From Lachnospiraceae bacterium (lineage in GTDB: Bacteria > Bacillota > Clostridia > Lachnospirales > Lachnospiraceae): a DNA stretch of 64,000 nucleotides. The position numbers and the translations under genes are program-made. Under the pieces are notes generated by a model. That model searched no databases, was not told where the DNA came from, and saw only the letters and a list, made by a program, of their open reading frames with translations. Positions 42,693 to 52,297 of this stretch are shown here, piece after piece (the stretch's first letter is position 1; each line of letters starts with the position of its first letter). The stretch lies in NCBI GenBank assembly GCA_023664345.1, contig JAMPFQ010000002.1, forward strand, positions 62,001 through 126,000. Reading direction: 5' to 3'.

Positions 42693-43484
42693 ATGAAAAA
42701 ACTGTTTTTGTTTGATATAGACGGCACCCTCGCCGTAGGGGACACCCTGTATGAAGGCAGCGCTGAACTGCTGGCGCACATCGACGCCATCGGGGGCAGA
42801 TCCTATTTTATCACCAACAATTCCACCAAAAGCGGCGCCGACTATGTGAAAAAATTCCGGGACGCTTTCGGTCTTGAGACCACGGAGGATCAGTTCATCA
42901 CCTCCGGTTACATGACGCTGCGCTTTTTAAAGGCCCACTACCAAAATAAAAAGATCTTCGTGCTGGGAACCGCTTCTTTTGTAACGGAACTGCAAAAAAA
43001 CGGACTGGATATCACGGAGACTGCCGGGGAAGGCATCGACTGTGTGGTAGCGGCTTACGACAGTGAACTGACCTATGAGAAACTGATACAGGCATCCAAA
43101 GTCCTTCAGACCACGGATGTTCCGTTTTACGGCACGAACCCCGATCTGCGCTGCCCCATCGACTTTGGCTTCATCCCCGACTGCGGCGCCATCTGCAACA
43201 TGATCACTGCTGCCACGGATAAGACCCCCGTCTACTTGGGCAAGCCCAGCAGGGAAGTGGTAGAACTCTGCCTGGAATCCTCCGGTTTTTCCAGGGAAGA
43301 AACGCTGGTGGTGGGGGACAGGCTCTACACCGATATCGCCTGCGGCATTAACGGCGGAGTGGACACCTGTGTGCTGTTTACCGGGGAGGCCAGGCCGGAA
43401 GATATGAAAGACACCGAATATCCCGCCACATATCAGTTTCAGAATGTGAAAGAACTGCTGCATCATATACAAAACAATATCTGA
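42693..43484 (+). CDS. HAD-IIA family phosphatase (NagD/p-nitrophenylphosphatase-like)
   Basis: A 263-residue enzyme with the nucleophile motif FDIDGTLAVGD (Asp8, Asp10), FITNNSTKSG (motif II), LGKPSREVV with the motif III Lys, and VVGDRLYTDIACG (motif IV). A C2 cap (about 80-180) makes it subfamily IIA. Such enzymes dephosphorylate small sugar or nucleotide phosphates. AGGAG before the ATG. The pectinesterase gene follows after 13 nt and they are probably co-transcribed, so a sugar-phosphate substrate is possible. Confidence 0.88.
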   Translation: MKKLFLFDIDGTLAVGDTLYEGSAELLAHIDAIGGRSYFITNNSTKSGADYVKKFRDAFGLETTEDQFITSGYMTLRFLKAHYQNKKIFVLGTASFVTELQKNGLDITETAGEGIDCVVAAYDSELTYEKLIQASKVLQTTDVPFYGTNPDLRCPIDFGFIPDCGAICNMITAATDKTPVYLGKPSREVVELCLESSGFSREETLVVGDRLYTDIACGINGGVDTCVLFTGEARPEDMKDTEYPATYQFQNVKELLHHIQNNI

Positions 43485-43497
43485 AAGGAGATTTATC

Positions 43498-44541
43498 ATG
43501 CCTACTGCAAACGAACTGCATCTCTATGTCAACATGCCGGGACACAGCCCTGCTTTTGACAGCGTTACCGCCGCTTTGGAAAGCATCCCTTATGAGGCGG
43601 AGGAAAAAGAGTTTCCTGCCCCCGCAGCGGATATCCCTCCTGCAATCATCCATATCGGCAAGGGCGTTTACCGGGAAAAGATCACTGTCACCCGTCCCAA
43701 TGTCACTTTTCTGGGCGAGGGTCAGGATCGGAGCGACGTTGTGATCGTCTATGGGGACTACGCAAAGGATCTCATGCCGGACGGCACAAACCGAGGAACT
43801 TTCCGCACCGCCACCGTGCGCATCGACGCCCAGGATTTCAAAGCCGCGCATCTGACTTTCCAGAACGATTCCGGCTTCGGCTATCAGGTGGGACAGGCTC
43901 TCGCCCTCTACACCGACGGGGATCGCTGCTATTTTGAAGACTGCGCTCTGCTGGGCGGCCAGGATACGCTCTTTACGGCTCCCCTGCCGGAAAAGGAATT
44001 CCAGGCAGGCGGTTTCACAGGCCCCGGCCAGTTCCGTCCCCGCACCATGACGCGCCAGATGTTCAGAAACTGCTTCATCCAGGGCGATGTGGACTTTATT
44101 TTTGGCAGCGCCATCGTCTACTTTGACCACTGCGAGATCTATTCCCGGCTTCAGGAGGGCAAGCCTTTCCCCGATGGCTCGGAGAAGATCTATGGCTACA
44201 TCACCGCCGCCTCCACGCCGGAATCGGAAAAATACGGTTATGTCTTAAAGGACTGCCGCCTCACTGGCAACTGCCCGCCCCGCTCCATCTATCTGGGACG
44301 CCCCTGGCGGGAATATGCAAAAACTGTATTTATCAACTGTGAAATGGGCGAGCACATCCATCCCGTAGGCTGGATGGACTGGAACAAGCCCCACGACCAC
44401 TTCTATTATGGGGAATACCATTCTTACGGCCCCGGCGCAAGCCCTGAGACAAGGGCAGATTTCTCCCATCAGCTGACGGAAGCCGAAGCCGCAGGATATA
44501 CGGTGGAAAATGTGTTAAAAGGCTGGAAGCCGGGGTTATGA
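43498..44541 (+). CDS. Pectinesterase (CE8) without signal peptide
   Basis: A 347-residue right-handed beta-helix with the CE8 motifs GGQDTLF (first catalytic Asp), GDVDFIFG (second Asp) and LGRPWREYAK (Arg, Trp). It removes methyl esters from galacturonan. No signal peptide is present: the N-terminus is MPTANELHLYVNMPGH, so it should act in the cytoplasm on imported oligomers. AAAGGAG 7 nt upstream. It fits with the cytoplasmic GH28 at 57.0-58.6 kb and uxaA at the right edge. A strong terminator follows. Confidence 0.92.
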   Translation: MPTANELHLYVNMPGHSPAFDSVTAALESIPYEAEEKEFPAPAADIPPAIIHIGKGVYREKITVTRPNVTFLGEGQDRSDVVIVYGDYAKDLMPDGTNRGTFRTATVRIDAQDFKAAHLTFQNDSGFGYQVGQALALYTDGDRCYFEDCALLGGQDTLFTAPLPEKEFQAGGFTGPGQFRPRTMTRQMFRNCFIQGDVDFIFGSAIVYFDHCEIYSRLQEGKPFPDGSEKIYGYITAASTPESEKYGYVLKDCRLTGNCPPRSIYLGRPWREYAKTVFINCEMGEHIHPVGWMDWNKPHDHFYYGEYHSYGPGASPETRADFSHQLTEAEAAGYTVENVLKGWKPGL

Positions 44542-44552
44542 TCCCGGCTTCC
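44525..44552. terminator. Bidirectional terminator after the pectinesterase gene
   Basis: GGAAGCCGGG (44525-44534) pairs exactly with CCCGGCTTCC (44543-44552), with the TGA stop in the loop. An AT-rich run follows on both sides, between convergent genes. Confidence 0.75.
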
Positions 44553-44561
44553 GAAAATATA

Positions 44562-45293
44562 TTATTCTTCCTCCTCTTTTCTGCCTGTTTCTCCAAGGAT
44601 CTCTCTGTCCGCATCCTCTGACAGTTCCCCGTCTGTCTCTGCAGCGTCATCACCGGATGCGATCTGCTCTCCCACACTGGCTTCCATATCTTCCAGTTCT
44701 TTCTGCATGGACTGCAGCTTTGTGTCCTGATGGATGGCACGCAAGATCAGGTTCACGTCCTCCGGGGAGAACATGCCCAGCGCCTTGCCCAGCTGGCCTA
44801 TATTGTCTCTGTTCACTTTCAGATGCCCGCCGCCGGAGAGCGTCACGTTGATCACCTGCTTCGGATCCGACACATCTCCTAGGCAGATGCTGTTGGTCTT
44901 CTCGTCACAGGTGAACAGTACGCCGTTATAAATGATAACGCCGTCTTGCGCCAGATGCCCATAAGGTACCTTGGGGGCCTTCCGGAGATTTTCTATGGGA
45001 TTTTCACCGCCCTTGAAAGCCGCATCATATATTTTAGCCGCCTCGCTCCTGCCCGATGCAGATTCCCCCACGGCCTCTTCCCCATCCGTCAGTAATGTGC
45101 GCATCCCCTGGGGCTGGTCATCCTCCTCTTTTTCCGTCCTCTGCCACAGCAGGTTCCCCACTGCTGCCATCCTGCTCTCATCCGCAGCCTTTGTGGTCTC
45201 AGAAGCCACCGCCGAAAAGCGGCTTCCCCTGACGTTTGTACTTCTTGCCGCCGTCCTTACACTATGATCAACAAAATCTGTACCTATCCTCAT
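44562..45293 (-). CDS. Conserved-looking hypothetical protein with acidic tail
   Basis: A 243-residue protein preceded by AGGAGG. Residues 1-60 are polar and look disordered. A central folded part (about 90-190) includes APKVPYGHLAQDGVIIYNGV, LFTCDEKTNSICLGD and INVTLSGGGHLKVNRDN. A helical stretch comes next and then a strongly acidic tail ending in KEEEE. It has no signal peptide, membrane span or enzyme motif. The leader motif shared with greA and GH28 lies just upstream (45313-45345). The gene is convergent with pectinesterase. Function unknown. Confidence 0.65.
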   Translation of the reverse strand: MRIGTDFVDHSVRTAARSTNVRGSRFSAVASETTKAADESRMAAVGNLLWQRTEKEEDDQPQGMRTLLTDGEEAVGESASGRSEAAKIYDAAFKGGENPIENLRKAPKVPYGHLAQDGVIIYNGVLFTCDEKTNSICLGDVSDPKQVINVTLSGGGHLKVNRDNIGQLGKALGMFSPEDVNLILRAIHQDTKLQSMQKELEDMEASVGEQIASGDDAAETDGELSEDADREILGETGRKEEEE

Positions 45294-45312
45294 ATACTCC
45301 TCCTGTTTTTTT

Positions 45313-45345
45313 AATTGCCGCTTGCGGCAATTTGTTCCGGTCTCT
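45313..45345 (-). promoter_or_regulatory. Shared leader motif upstream of the gene at 44562-45293
   Basis: On the minus strand: AGAGACCGGAACAAATTGCCG, then CAAG, then CGGCAATT, ending 12 nt before the AGGAGG site. The stem AATTGCCGC/GCGGCAATT is perfect. Related copies are at 9936-9968 and 58597-58628. Confidence 0.55.
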
Positions 45346-45516
45346 GCATTTCAGCACCCTGTACTCACTCACACAAAAGCCACCGACAGCATGAAATGAC
45401 TTCTTTACCATCCGTGGCTTCCCATATATTGCATTTAAATAGATATCGGCAGCCCTGACCCGATATTTTAGCCTGATCAGACGACTTTCGTTACAATTCA
45501 TCCGGCTTTCAGGACA

Positions 45517-46401
45517 TTACTGTTCCGGCTGCCCATCTGCGCCAAACAGTTCCTCAAACGCCATATCCCAATATTTTTCAGGCAGATCAGGCCAACTCCA
45601 CTGTCCCGTCTCCTCATGGCACAGCGTTATCACCCGGTTCAGGGCCTCGCCGTGCGTGACTTCCGGCAAGGCTCCCTTAAGTGCCCGCTCCGTGATCCTG
45701 CACCAATGCGGCGCACGTTCCGCCAGGCCTGACTCCGCCAGCTGCTCTATAACCCCCTGTCTGTCGTAATCCAGCGTGATGAACTCTTCCCGCCAGCTTC
45801 CCCGCTCTCCATGCAGTATCATGAACTGGCTCTTGCCGCCCGCCTGATGGGAAAGTCCCACCGATCCCGGATTGAGCAGTGTGATCCCCTGATGGCGGAA
45901 CGCAAATTGGAGATGGGTATGGCCGCAGAGAATGAAAGAAGTTTCCGCATTTTCCATGACCTCTCTTGCCCGCTTTGACCCTTTCCACAGCTGCTCCTTA
46001 CTATTTTCAGGCGAGCCATGGCAGATAAGCAGTGTGGGCAAGTCCTTAAACCTGACCTCCCGCGCAATAGGAAGCATCTCAAAGAAATCAATGTCCTTTT
46101 TCGTCAAACGCTGGTATGCGTACCAGAGCGCCCCTGTGGTGGAATCGTACTCTTTCCAGTCATTACCGCCTCCCGCACGCTGCCTGATCCAGTATTCCTC
46201 CTTGTTCCCCCGGATAAAGGTGCAGTCATATTTCTCCATATAAGAAAAAAGCAGTTCCATGGCGCGTTCCGGGTAAGCAAACTCCCCCACATAATCCCCC
46301 AGGAAGACAAAGCGGCCAATCCCCCGGGAAAGCGCGTATTCCATGCATCTCTCCATGGCTGTGTAATTACTGTGAATATCTGATAATATCGCAATTTTCA
46401 T
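45517..46401 (-). CDS. Calcineurin-like metallophosphoesterase
   Basis: A 294-residue enzyme with the five metal motifs: LSDIHSN (near 6-12), GDYVGEF, RGNKEEYW, ICHGSPEN and CGHTHLQ. This fits YfcE-like or protein phosphatase-type phosphoesterases of the cytoplasm. The C-terminal 100 residues form an extra domain rich in Glu and Trp. The start at 46401 is the first ATG before the motif, but the ribosome site is weak. The spacing GNKE in place of GNHD is unusual. It neighbours the candidate toxin gene, which is divergent. Confidence 0.87.
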   Translation of the reverse strand: MKIAILSDIHSNYTAMERCMEYALSRGIGRFVFLGDYVGEFAYPERAMELLFSYMEKYDCTFIRGNKEEYWIRQRAGGGNDWKEYDSTTGALWYAYQRLTKKDIDFFEMLPIAREVRFKDLPTLLICHGSPENSKEQLWKGSKRAREVMENAETSFILCGHTHLQFAFRHQGITLLNPGSVGLSHQAGGKSQFMILHGERGSWREEFITLDYDRQGVIEQLAESGLAERAPHWCRITERALKGALPEVTHGEALNRVITLCHEETGQWSWPDLPEKYWDMAFEELFGADGQPEQ

Positions 46402-46587
46402 AGACAATATGAAAACATATCTTTTTTAACCTTTCGCGTGGAAATATTTTAAATTTTTATGAATTTTCTTGTGTAAGCTTTTCAAATATGTTAATCTCAT
46501 TTACAAAGATAATCATAATATATTTACCCGGGCAGCCGGGGGACGTGTTCTCACCTATTCTGAGTCTTGCGGAAGGTGGTGATTATT

Positions 46588-46671
46588 ATGAGTACATATG
46601 AGGAATTCATGGTTATTCTGACTGTGGCGCTGCTGATCGTGGCAATTCTGAATCTGAAAAATAAGAAATAG
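46588..46671 (+). CDS. Candidate type I toxin (holin-like small hydrophobic peptide)
   Basis: A 27-residue peptide, MSTYEEFMVILTVALLIVAI plus LNLKNKK: a polar start, one membrane span and a basic tail. This is the form of TxpA/BsrG/holin-like toxins. GGAAGGTGG lies 7 nt before the ATG. Its last codons form the left arm of an 18-bp terminator stem, and a good promoter downstream points back across it, as expected for an antisense antitoxin RNA. It is too short to be found by ordinary length cutoffs. Toxicity is inferred, not shown. Confidence 0.6.
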   Translation: MSTYEEFMVILTVALLIVAILNLKNKK

Positions 46672-46710
46672 CCGTCCTGCTCCTGCAAAAGTGGACGGCT
46701 ATTTCTTATT
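46660..46710. terminator. Bidirectional terminator overlapping the toxin 3' end
   Basis: AATAAGAAATAGCCGTCC (46660-46677) pairs perfectly with GGACGGCTATTTCTTATT (46693-46710). U-rich sequence on either side allows use from both strands. Confidence 0.75.
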
Positions 46711-46771
46711 AGCTTTGTCATAAATCTTCGCCGGGACGGGTGATCTGCACTCACCTTCCGGCTGTCCTGTT
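46660..46771 (-). ncRNA. Predicted antisense antitoxin RNA of the type I locus
   Basis: Start near 46771 is set by the promoter at 46778-46806; the end is set by the bidirectional terminator. The RNA would be about 110 nt and overlap the 3' end of the toxin mRNA. No reading frame with a ribosome site is seen in it. Boundaries are estimates. Confidence 0.5.
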
Positions 46772-46777
46772 AAGTAC

Positions 46778-46806
46778 ATTATATGCTAAAAAAATCACAC
46801 CGTCAA
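46778..46806 (-). promoter_or_regulatory. Predicted promoter of the antisense RNA
   Basis: On the minus strand TTGACG (46806-46801), a 17-nt spacer and a consensus TATAAT (46783-46778). No protein gene starts downstream before the terminator. Confidence 0.7.
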
Positions 46807-46821
46807 GCCCAAAATCTGCAC

Positions 46822-47238
46822 TCACCCCAGCGTCTCCAGCTGCCTCATGACATACATGACTTTCTGCCTTGCGTTCTCCACCTGGATCCGGGCTTCCTTG
46901 ATCCGGGACTGTACCAGCCAGTCCGCGATGATGCCGTCGAAAAAGTAATCCGCAAAGGCCAGAAAATCCCCTGTCTCTATATGGAATTCCGCCACATTCT
47001 CCACATCTGTCAATTCTCTCTGGAACCGCTTGAGTGCGCTCCTTGCCTGTTGCACCAACGCTTCCGCATCATTCATTTTGGAATGTTTCACAAAGGTGCT
47101 GATCATCCCGCCGCCCAGCATATCAAAGATGCCCCAATTTCCAGCGCTCTTTAGGGATTCCGCCGCCCTATCCAGGCAGTCCAGCGCCTCCTGCCCGGCA
47201 ATCCTGGCCTCCCTGAGTTCCTTTTCCCGATCGTCCAT
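46822..47238 (-). CDS. Helical protein of unknown function encoded after the HerA-like ATPase gene
   Basis: A 138-residue, almost all-helical protein (REKELREARIAGQEALDCLD, QQARSALKRFQRELTDVENV) with a central Gly-rich turn MLGGGM. GGAGGT 4 nt before the ATG. It has no membrane span or known motif. It begins 33 nt after the HerA-like gene and is probably its operon partner; a structural or adaptor role is only a guess. Confidence 0.65.
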   Translation of the reverse strand: MDDREKELREARIAGQEALDCLDRAAESLKSAGNWGIFDMLGGGMISTFVKHSKMNDAEALVQQARSALKRFQRELTDVENVAEFHIETGDFLAFADYFFDGIIADWLVQSRIKEARIQVENARQKVMYVMRQLETLG

Positions 47239-47271
47239 AACTACCTCCGCATCACCCCTGGCACAAACACC

Positions 47272-48783
47272 CTACTTAAACAACGTCTTGAACAGCCCTC
47301 TCTTCAGCACCTGCGTACCGGTGCTGATCAGGCTCCGCTCGATCTGGGCCTGCCTGCGTTCCGCCGCCCTCTCTTTCTTCTTCTCCGCGGCCTCTTTCTC
47401 CTTTTGCTTCTTCTTTGCCGCCTCGGCTTCCGCTTTTTCCTTTTGTTTCTGTAATTCCGCCTTTTCCTTTTCCAGCTGGGCGCGTTCCGCCTCCAGAGCG
47501 CTCTGCTCCGTCAGTACCTCATAGGCGGAGATATTGTCCACGCCGTCGTCATACTTTTCCATGCCATCGGAAGCGATGATCTTCAACCGTTCCACGCTGT
47601 CCACCGGCCCCATCAGGCTCTGGGGACAGATGATGGCTGTCTGTTGGGCGATGCCGGGCACGCCCTCCTCATCCAGGAAAGAAGTCAGCGCATATCCCAC
47701 TCCCAGTTCCATGATCACATCCTCCGTCTTAAAAGCCGGATTCGCCCGGAAAGACTGCGCCGCCACCCTTACCGCTTTCTGCTCCGCAGGCGTATAGGCG
47801 CGAAGAGCATGCTGCACCCGGTTGGAAAGCTGCGCCAGCACGCTGTCAGGAATATCGCCGGGGCTCTGGGTCACAAAATAGATGCCCACACCCTTGGAGC
47901 GGATCAGCTTCACCACCTGCTCGATCTTCTGCACCAATACCTTGGGAGCGTCGGAGAACAGCATATGAGCCTCGTCAAAGAAAAATACCAGCTTGGGCTT
48001 CTCCAGGTCGCCCGCCTCGGGCAGCCGCTCAAACAGTTCCGCCATCATCCACAGCAGGAAACTTGCGTATAAAGTAGGATTCTGCACCAGCTTCACGCTG
48101 TCCAGGATGTTGACGATCCCTTTGCCGTTGCTGTCCGTGCGTATCCAGTCAAAGATATCCAGCGCAGGCTCTCCGAAGAACAGGTCGCCGCCCTGATTTT
48201 CCAGAGGGATCAGCGCACGCACGATAGCGCCTATGGACTGTGCCGCTATATTTCCGTAAGTGGTCACATAATCCGCCCTGTGTTCCGACACATAGGTCAG
48301 CACGGACCGTAAATCTTTCAGGTCGATGAGCATCAGCCCCCTGTCGTCCGCGATCTTGAACACGATATTTAAAACGCCCTCCTGCACCGCCGTCAGCCCC
48401 ATGATGCGGGCAAGCAGTTCCGGGCCCATATCGGAGATCGTGGCCCTCACAGGATGTCCTTTCTCCTGATAGATGTCCCAGAAGCATACGGGATAGGACT
48501 TGTAAGTAAAACTGTCCCTGATGCCGAATCTGTCAATCCGCTTCTCCATGCTTTCGGAAGCTGCACCGGGGGTGGCAAGTCCCGACACATCCCCCTTTAC
48601 GTCGCACAAAAATACGGGAACCCCCGCATCGGAAAAAGACTCCGCCATGGCTTTCATCGTGATCGTCTTGCCGGTGCCGCTGGCTCCCGCGATCAGCCCG
48701 TGGCGGTTGCTCATGTTTAACTGCATGGTCACCTGATTCCCGCTGTCATCAAGTCCCATGTAAATCCTGCCGTCTCTGTACAT
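47272..48783 (-). CDS. HerA-like ATPase (DUF853/YjgR family)
   Basis: A 503-residue protein with Walker A GASGTGKT near residues 35-42, FFFDEAHML (Walker B) and [12 protein letters not shown] with an arginine finger region after it. The C-terminal about 90 residues are a highly charged Lys/Glu/Ala coiled coil. HerA/FtsK-fold ATPases translocate DNA as hexamers; YjgR itself has no settled role. ATG at 48783 is preferred since the fold starts there; the ribosome site is somewhat distant. A minus-strand promoter is predicted at 48850-48879. Confidence 0.88.
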   Translation of the reverse strand: MYRDGRIYMGLDDSGNQVTMQLNMSNRHGLIAGASGTGKTITMKAMAESFSDAGVPVFLCDVKGDVSGLATPGAASESMEKRIDRFGIRDSFTYKSYPVCFWDIYQEKGHPVRATISDMGPELLARIMGLTAVQEGVLNIVFKIADDRGLMLIDLKDLRSVLTYVSEHRADYVTTYGNIAAQSIGAIVRALIPLENQGGDLFFGEPALDIFDWIRTDSNGKGIVNILDSVKLVQNPTLYASFLLWMMAELFERLPEAGDLEKPKLVFFFDEAHMLFSDAPKVLVQKIEQVVKLIRSKGVGIYFVTQSPGDIPDSVLAQLSNRVQHALRAYTPAEQKAVRVAAQSFRANPAFKTEDVIMELGVGYALTSFLDEEGVPGIAQQTAIICPQSLMGPVDSVERLKIIASDGMEKYDDGVDNISAYEVLTEQSALEAERAQLEKEKAELQKQKEKAEAEAAKKKQKEKEAAEKKKERAAERRQAQIERSLISTGTQVLKRGLFKTLFK

Positions 48784-48849
48784 TTTATCAATCTTACCTT
48801 TCCTGTATCCTGCAATCCGCAGGCACAAATCTCAGTTGAACTATATTCA

Positions 48850-48879
48850 AGTATAGCATAGTATGGACTTTTTCCGCAA
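48850..48879 (-). promoter_or_regulatory. Predicted promoter of the HerA-like operon
   Basis: Minus strand TTGCGG (48879-48874), 18-nt spacer and TATACT (48855-48850), about 70 nt before the gene start. Confidence 0.5.
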
Positions 48880-49002
48880 CCGGAAGTGTGGAGAAAATCG
48901 TTATGCGAAATCTTCCAAAGCAGTAGACTTCCCGCGCCGACATTTGTTACAATATAAAAAATATGACCTGCGCCGCCATCGGACGGAAGAATGAGAGGAA
49001 AT

Positions 49003-51576
49003 ATGATAGTACATATTATAGTGAACCTGATACAGCTGGCAGGGATCCTTATCCCTCTGGTGGGATGCATCTGTCTGTTGAAGCAGGCCCGGAACAGGAC
49101 CGCCATGTACCTGCTGCTGGCCAATCTGGGATGCCTGATCATCAACATCAGCTATGCCCTGCTGCTCCAGACCAAGACCCATGAGGGAGCGCTGATCTCC
49201 CTGAAAATGGAATACTTCGGGAATGTAGTATTTTACCTCATGTTCGGCCTGTTCCTGTGGTCCTATCTGGGAATCAGGAAGTTCAGATGGACCAGGATAC
49301 TGCTCAGTCTCTGGTGCGCCATGGATGTGATATTCCTGCTCTGTATCTGGCTCCTGAACGGCTTCCCCCTGGTGTTTGAATCGCTGCAGTTCCGGTTCAG
49401 TGAACGGTTCGGCCTGGTGCTGGTGCAGACGGTTCCAGGCGTGCTTTATATGATCCGGTATTCCGTGATGTGCGTGGTTCTGCTCTACTTCATCATCTAT
49501 ACCATTGTGCGCATCTTTTCCGTGCCCATTGCCTCGGAGCGCAATAACCTGATCACGCTGGCGCTGTCACAGTCCATGATCATTGCCTCCCTGATCCTTA
49601 TGCTTTTGTTTAACTTTTCCTTTGATATCGTGCCCATTTTCGCGTCCACGTCCATCCTGTCCATTATCATCAGCGCTTTCCGGGATGAATTTTTCGGCAT
49701 CACGGAACTGGGGCAGCAATGGGTATTCGAGCAGATGGAAGACGCTTTCATCATCATTGACGAAATGTACGGATATCTGGATTCCAATTCCTACGCCAGG
49801 AAAATGTTCCACGAACTGAATTATAAGCGCCGGAACGAAACCGTGTCCGGGGATATGTTCCGCCTTTTTACCAATGAGGAAAAAGTGGTTCAGGTCTACG
49901 GGAAATTTTATAATAAGAAGATCACGGAGATCCGCGACAAGGGTGCCCTGTCCGGCTACAGTATGCTGCTGGTGGATATCACAGAGCAGCATGAACTGAT
50001 GGAACGTGTCAGAGAGGAAAAGGAGCGGGCGGACGCCGCCAACCGAACCAAATCGGCCTTTGTATCCAATATTTCCCATGAGATCCGCACCCCCATGAAC
50101 GCCATTGTGGGGATGACCCAGATCATGCTGCGCCAGGAGGATCTGCCAAAGCAGAACCGGGACTACCTGACCAATATACAGAATTCCGGGAACGCCCTGC
50201 TGACTCTGATCAACGACCTGCTGGATCTGTCCAAGATCGAATCCGGCAAGATGGAACTGGTTGAAGAGGATTATGATCTCATGGCCATGCTGAGCGACCT
50301 GGGAATGATCATCCTGAACAGGATCGGAAGCAGGCCGGTGGAACTGCTCTATGACATAGACCCTGACATTCCCGCGAGATTATGCGGGGATGCCCTGCGC
50401 ATCCGCCAGATCATCATCAATCTGATGAACAATGCCACCAAATTCACGGAAAAGGGCTATGTCCGCCTTACCGTAAAGGTGAACCAGATCCAGGAAAAAG
50501 ATATGGAACTGTTCATCGAGGTACAGGATACCGGGCAGGGCATCCGGGAGGAGGATCTGGGCAAACTCTTCGGTTCTTTCCAGCAGGTGGATACGAAGAA
50601 AAACCACCACAAGGAGGGCACCGGGCTTGGCCTGTCCATCTCCAGACAGCTGGTGGAACTGATGCACGGTTCCATCGGCGTCACCAGCGAATACGGAAAG
50701 GGCAGCCGGTTCTATTTTACCATCCGCCAGCAGATCGTTGACGAAAGGAAAGCCGCCCGGCTTGCGGAGGGCAGACAGGCTGTCATTGCCGGAAATATGG
50801 AGAATGAAGCGGCAGAAGGATCGTTGCGCCGACTGGCGGAACAGTACGGGCTTATCTTTGCGGACGATATCATGACATATCCACAGGATGCGCTTCCTGT
50901 TTACTATTTTACGGACAGATACAGTCTGCTCACCGAGGAGCAGAAGAAACGGCTGGAGGAAAGAAACGCCATTGTCTGCGGGATGCAGAATCCCATGACG
51001 GAAAATGATTTCCCTAAAGGCCTGCTCACCATGAACAAACCTTTATACAGTTATAATTTCTGTAATCTGATCGAGAACCGCCGGGAGGAAGCGGATACGG
51101 ATAAAATAAGTCCCCGTAGGGAAGATGCGCTTGATCCCGCCCGACAGCCGGAGGAATTCACCGCGCCGGAGGCTCACATCCTGATCGTGGACGACAATGA
51201 GATCAACCGCATGGTGGCGGAGGAAATGCTGAAACCGCTGAAACTGCAGATGGATGCCGCTTCCGATGGCCGCCAGGCGCTGGAAATGATCCGAAAGAAA
51301 AAATACGACTTGGTCCTGATGGATCATCTGATGCCTGTGATGAACGGCGTGGAGGCGGTAGAAGCACTGCGGAAAATGGACGGAGCCTATTACAAAGTTC
51401 TTCCTGTGATCGCCCTTACCGGGAACACCGGCAAGGATCAGCAGGAAGAATATCTCCGCGCGGGCATGAGCGACTACCTGTCCAAACCCATCGATCTGGC
51501 GGATATCTATCGAAAAGTGCAAAAGTGGATTCCTGATAAGATCGTATTTGTCAGCCCTCCCGGCAGTAATAGTTAA
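49003..51576 (+). CDS. Hybrid histidine kinase with seven-span N-terminal sensor
   Basis: An 857-residue protein. Seven predicted membrane spans fill residues 1-225 (HisKA_7TM type), followed by a PAS-like domain (about 240-330), HisKA with His359 (HEIRTPMNAI), the ATPase motifs DTGQGIR and GTGLGLSIS, a degenerate pseudo-receiver region (about 590-700) and a receiver domain with Asp774 (LVLMDHLMP) and SKPID. GAGAGG supports the start at 49003. The last 26 nt overlap the end of the convergent LytTR gene. Ligand and target are unknown, and no separate phosphotransfer protein is nearby. Confidence 0.9.
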   Translation: MIVHIIVNLIQLAGILIPLVGCICLLKQARNRTAMYLLLANLGCLIINISYALLLQTKTHEGALISLKMEYFGNVVFYLMFGLFLWSYLGIRKFRWTRILLSLWCAMDVIFLLCIWLLNGFPLVFESLQFRFSERFGLVLVQTVPGVLYMIRYSVMCVVLLYFIIYTIVRIFSVPIASERNNLITLALSQSMIIASLILMLLFNFSFDIVPIFASTSILSIIISAFRDEFFGITELGQQWVFEQMEDAFIIIDEMYGYLDSNSYARKMFHELNYKRRNETVSGDMFRLFTNEEKVVQVYGKFYNKKITEIRDKGALSGYSMLLVDITEQHELMERVREEKERADAANRTKSAFVSNISHEIRTPMNAIVGMTQIMLRQEDLPKQNRDYLTNIQNSGNALLTLINDLLDLSKIESGKMELVEEDYDLMAMLSDLGMIILNRIGSRPVELLYDIDPDIPARLCGDALRIRQIIINLMNNATKFTEKGYVRLTVKVNQIQEKDMELFIEVQDTGQGIREEDLGKLFGSFQQVDTKKNHHKEGTGLGLSISRQLVELMHGSIGVTSEYGKGSRFYFTIRQQIVDERKAARLAEGRQAVIAGNMENEAAEGSLRRLAEQYGLIFADDIMTYPQDALPVYYFTDRYSLLTEEQKKRLEERNAIVCGMQNPMTENDFPKGLLTMNKPLYSYNFCNLIENRREEADTDKISPRREDALDPARQPEEFTAPEAHILIVDDNEINRMVAEEMLKPLKLQMDAASDGRQALEMIRKKKYDLVLMDHLMPVMNGVEAVEALRKMDGAYYKVLPVIALTGNTGKDQQEEYLRAGMSDYLSKPIDLADIYRKVQKWIPDKIVFVSPPGSNS

Positions 51577-52297
51577 AATATTGTTCCCGCAGTCCCTTGT
51601 AGGCGCCCCTGGGCAGGTAGATCTTCTTTCCGTTATCCATATGGATCTCTTTCGCGTTCAGGCTGCCTATATAACCGAGATTGACGATAAAGGCCACCCC
51701 GATCCTCACGAATTCCTGATAATGCGAAAGCAGTTCGTAGATCTCCGCCATGCTCATGCGCAGCAGACACTGCGTGCCGTTTGCCAGGTACAGCCACTGC
51801 GTCTTTCCCTGGGCCTCACAGTACACGATATCATTGACGGGCACTTTCACGAGACGTCCCTCAATCTTCAGTAAGATATATTTCCTGCGCTCCTCTTCCA
51901 CATCGGCCAGCAGCCTGTCCATCAGGGAGAACAATTTATTTTCCGATACCGGCTTTACCAGATACTGATCGGCATCCACATCAAAAGCCTCCAGGGCATA
52001 CTCCCTGGAGGTGGTAAGAAATACCAGTTTTCCTCCGTACTCCATACTGCGGAGTTCGTTTGCGGCATCCATTCCGAAAGAAGCCTTGTTTCCTTTCCTG
52101 TCCGGCATAAAAATATCCATGAATATCACATCAGGCTCATAATTTTCCTCCCTGATCATACAGACCAGTTCGTCCGCATCCGCAAAATGCTCGATCACCA
52201 GATCGACGCCGGGGTGTTTCTTCTCATAACCGCGCAGCAGTTTTTCCGTCTTGATCAACTCCGCCGTTTCATCGTCGCAAAGCGCTATCAGATACAT
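51551..52297 (-). CDS. LytTR-family response regulator (AgrA/ComE-like)
   Basis: A 248-residue protein. The receiver domain (1-125) has ALCDDE, phosphorylated Asp near 60 (VIFMDIFMP) and YLVKPVS. A LytTR DNA-binding domain (about 140-240) includes YCEAQGKTQWLYLANG and FVRIGVAFIVNLGYI. Such regulators bind pairs of imperfect 9-bp repeats. The start overlaps the end of the kinase gene by 10 nt, making them a coupled two-component pair. The target genes are not identified. Confidence 0.93.
   Translation of the reverse strand: MYLIALCDDETAELIKTEKLLRGYEKKHPGVDLVIEHFADADELVCMIREENYEPDVIFMDIFMPDRKGNKASFGMDAANELRSMEYGGKLVFLTTSREYALEAFDVDADQYLVKPVSENKLFSLMDRLLADVEEERRKYILLKIEGRLVKVPVNDIVYCEAQGKTQWLYLANGTQCLLRMSMAEIYELLSHYQEFVRIGVAFIVNLGYIGSLNAKEIHMDNGKKIYLPRGAYKGLREQYFNYYCREG

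Noticed and set aside
45268..45501. 77-codon minus-strand frame overlapping the start of the gene at 44562-45293
   Set aside because: The AGGAGG site and composition support the inner start; the longer frame just reads through the leader motif.
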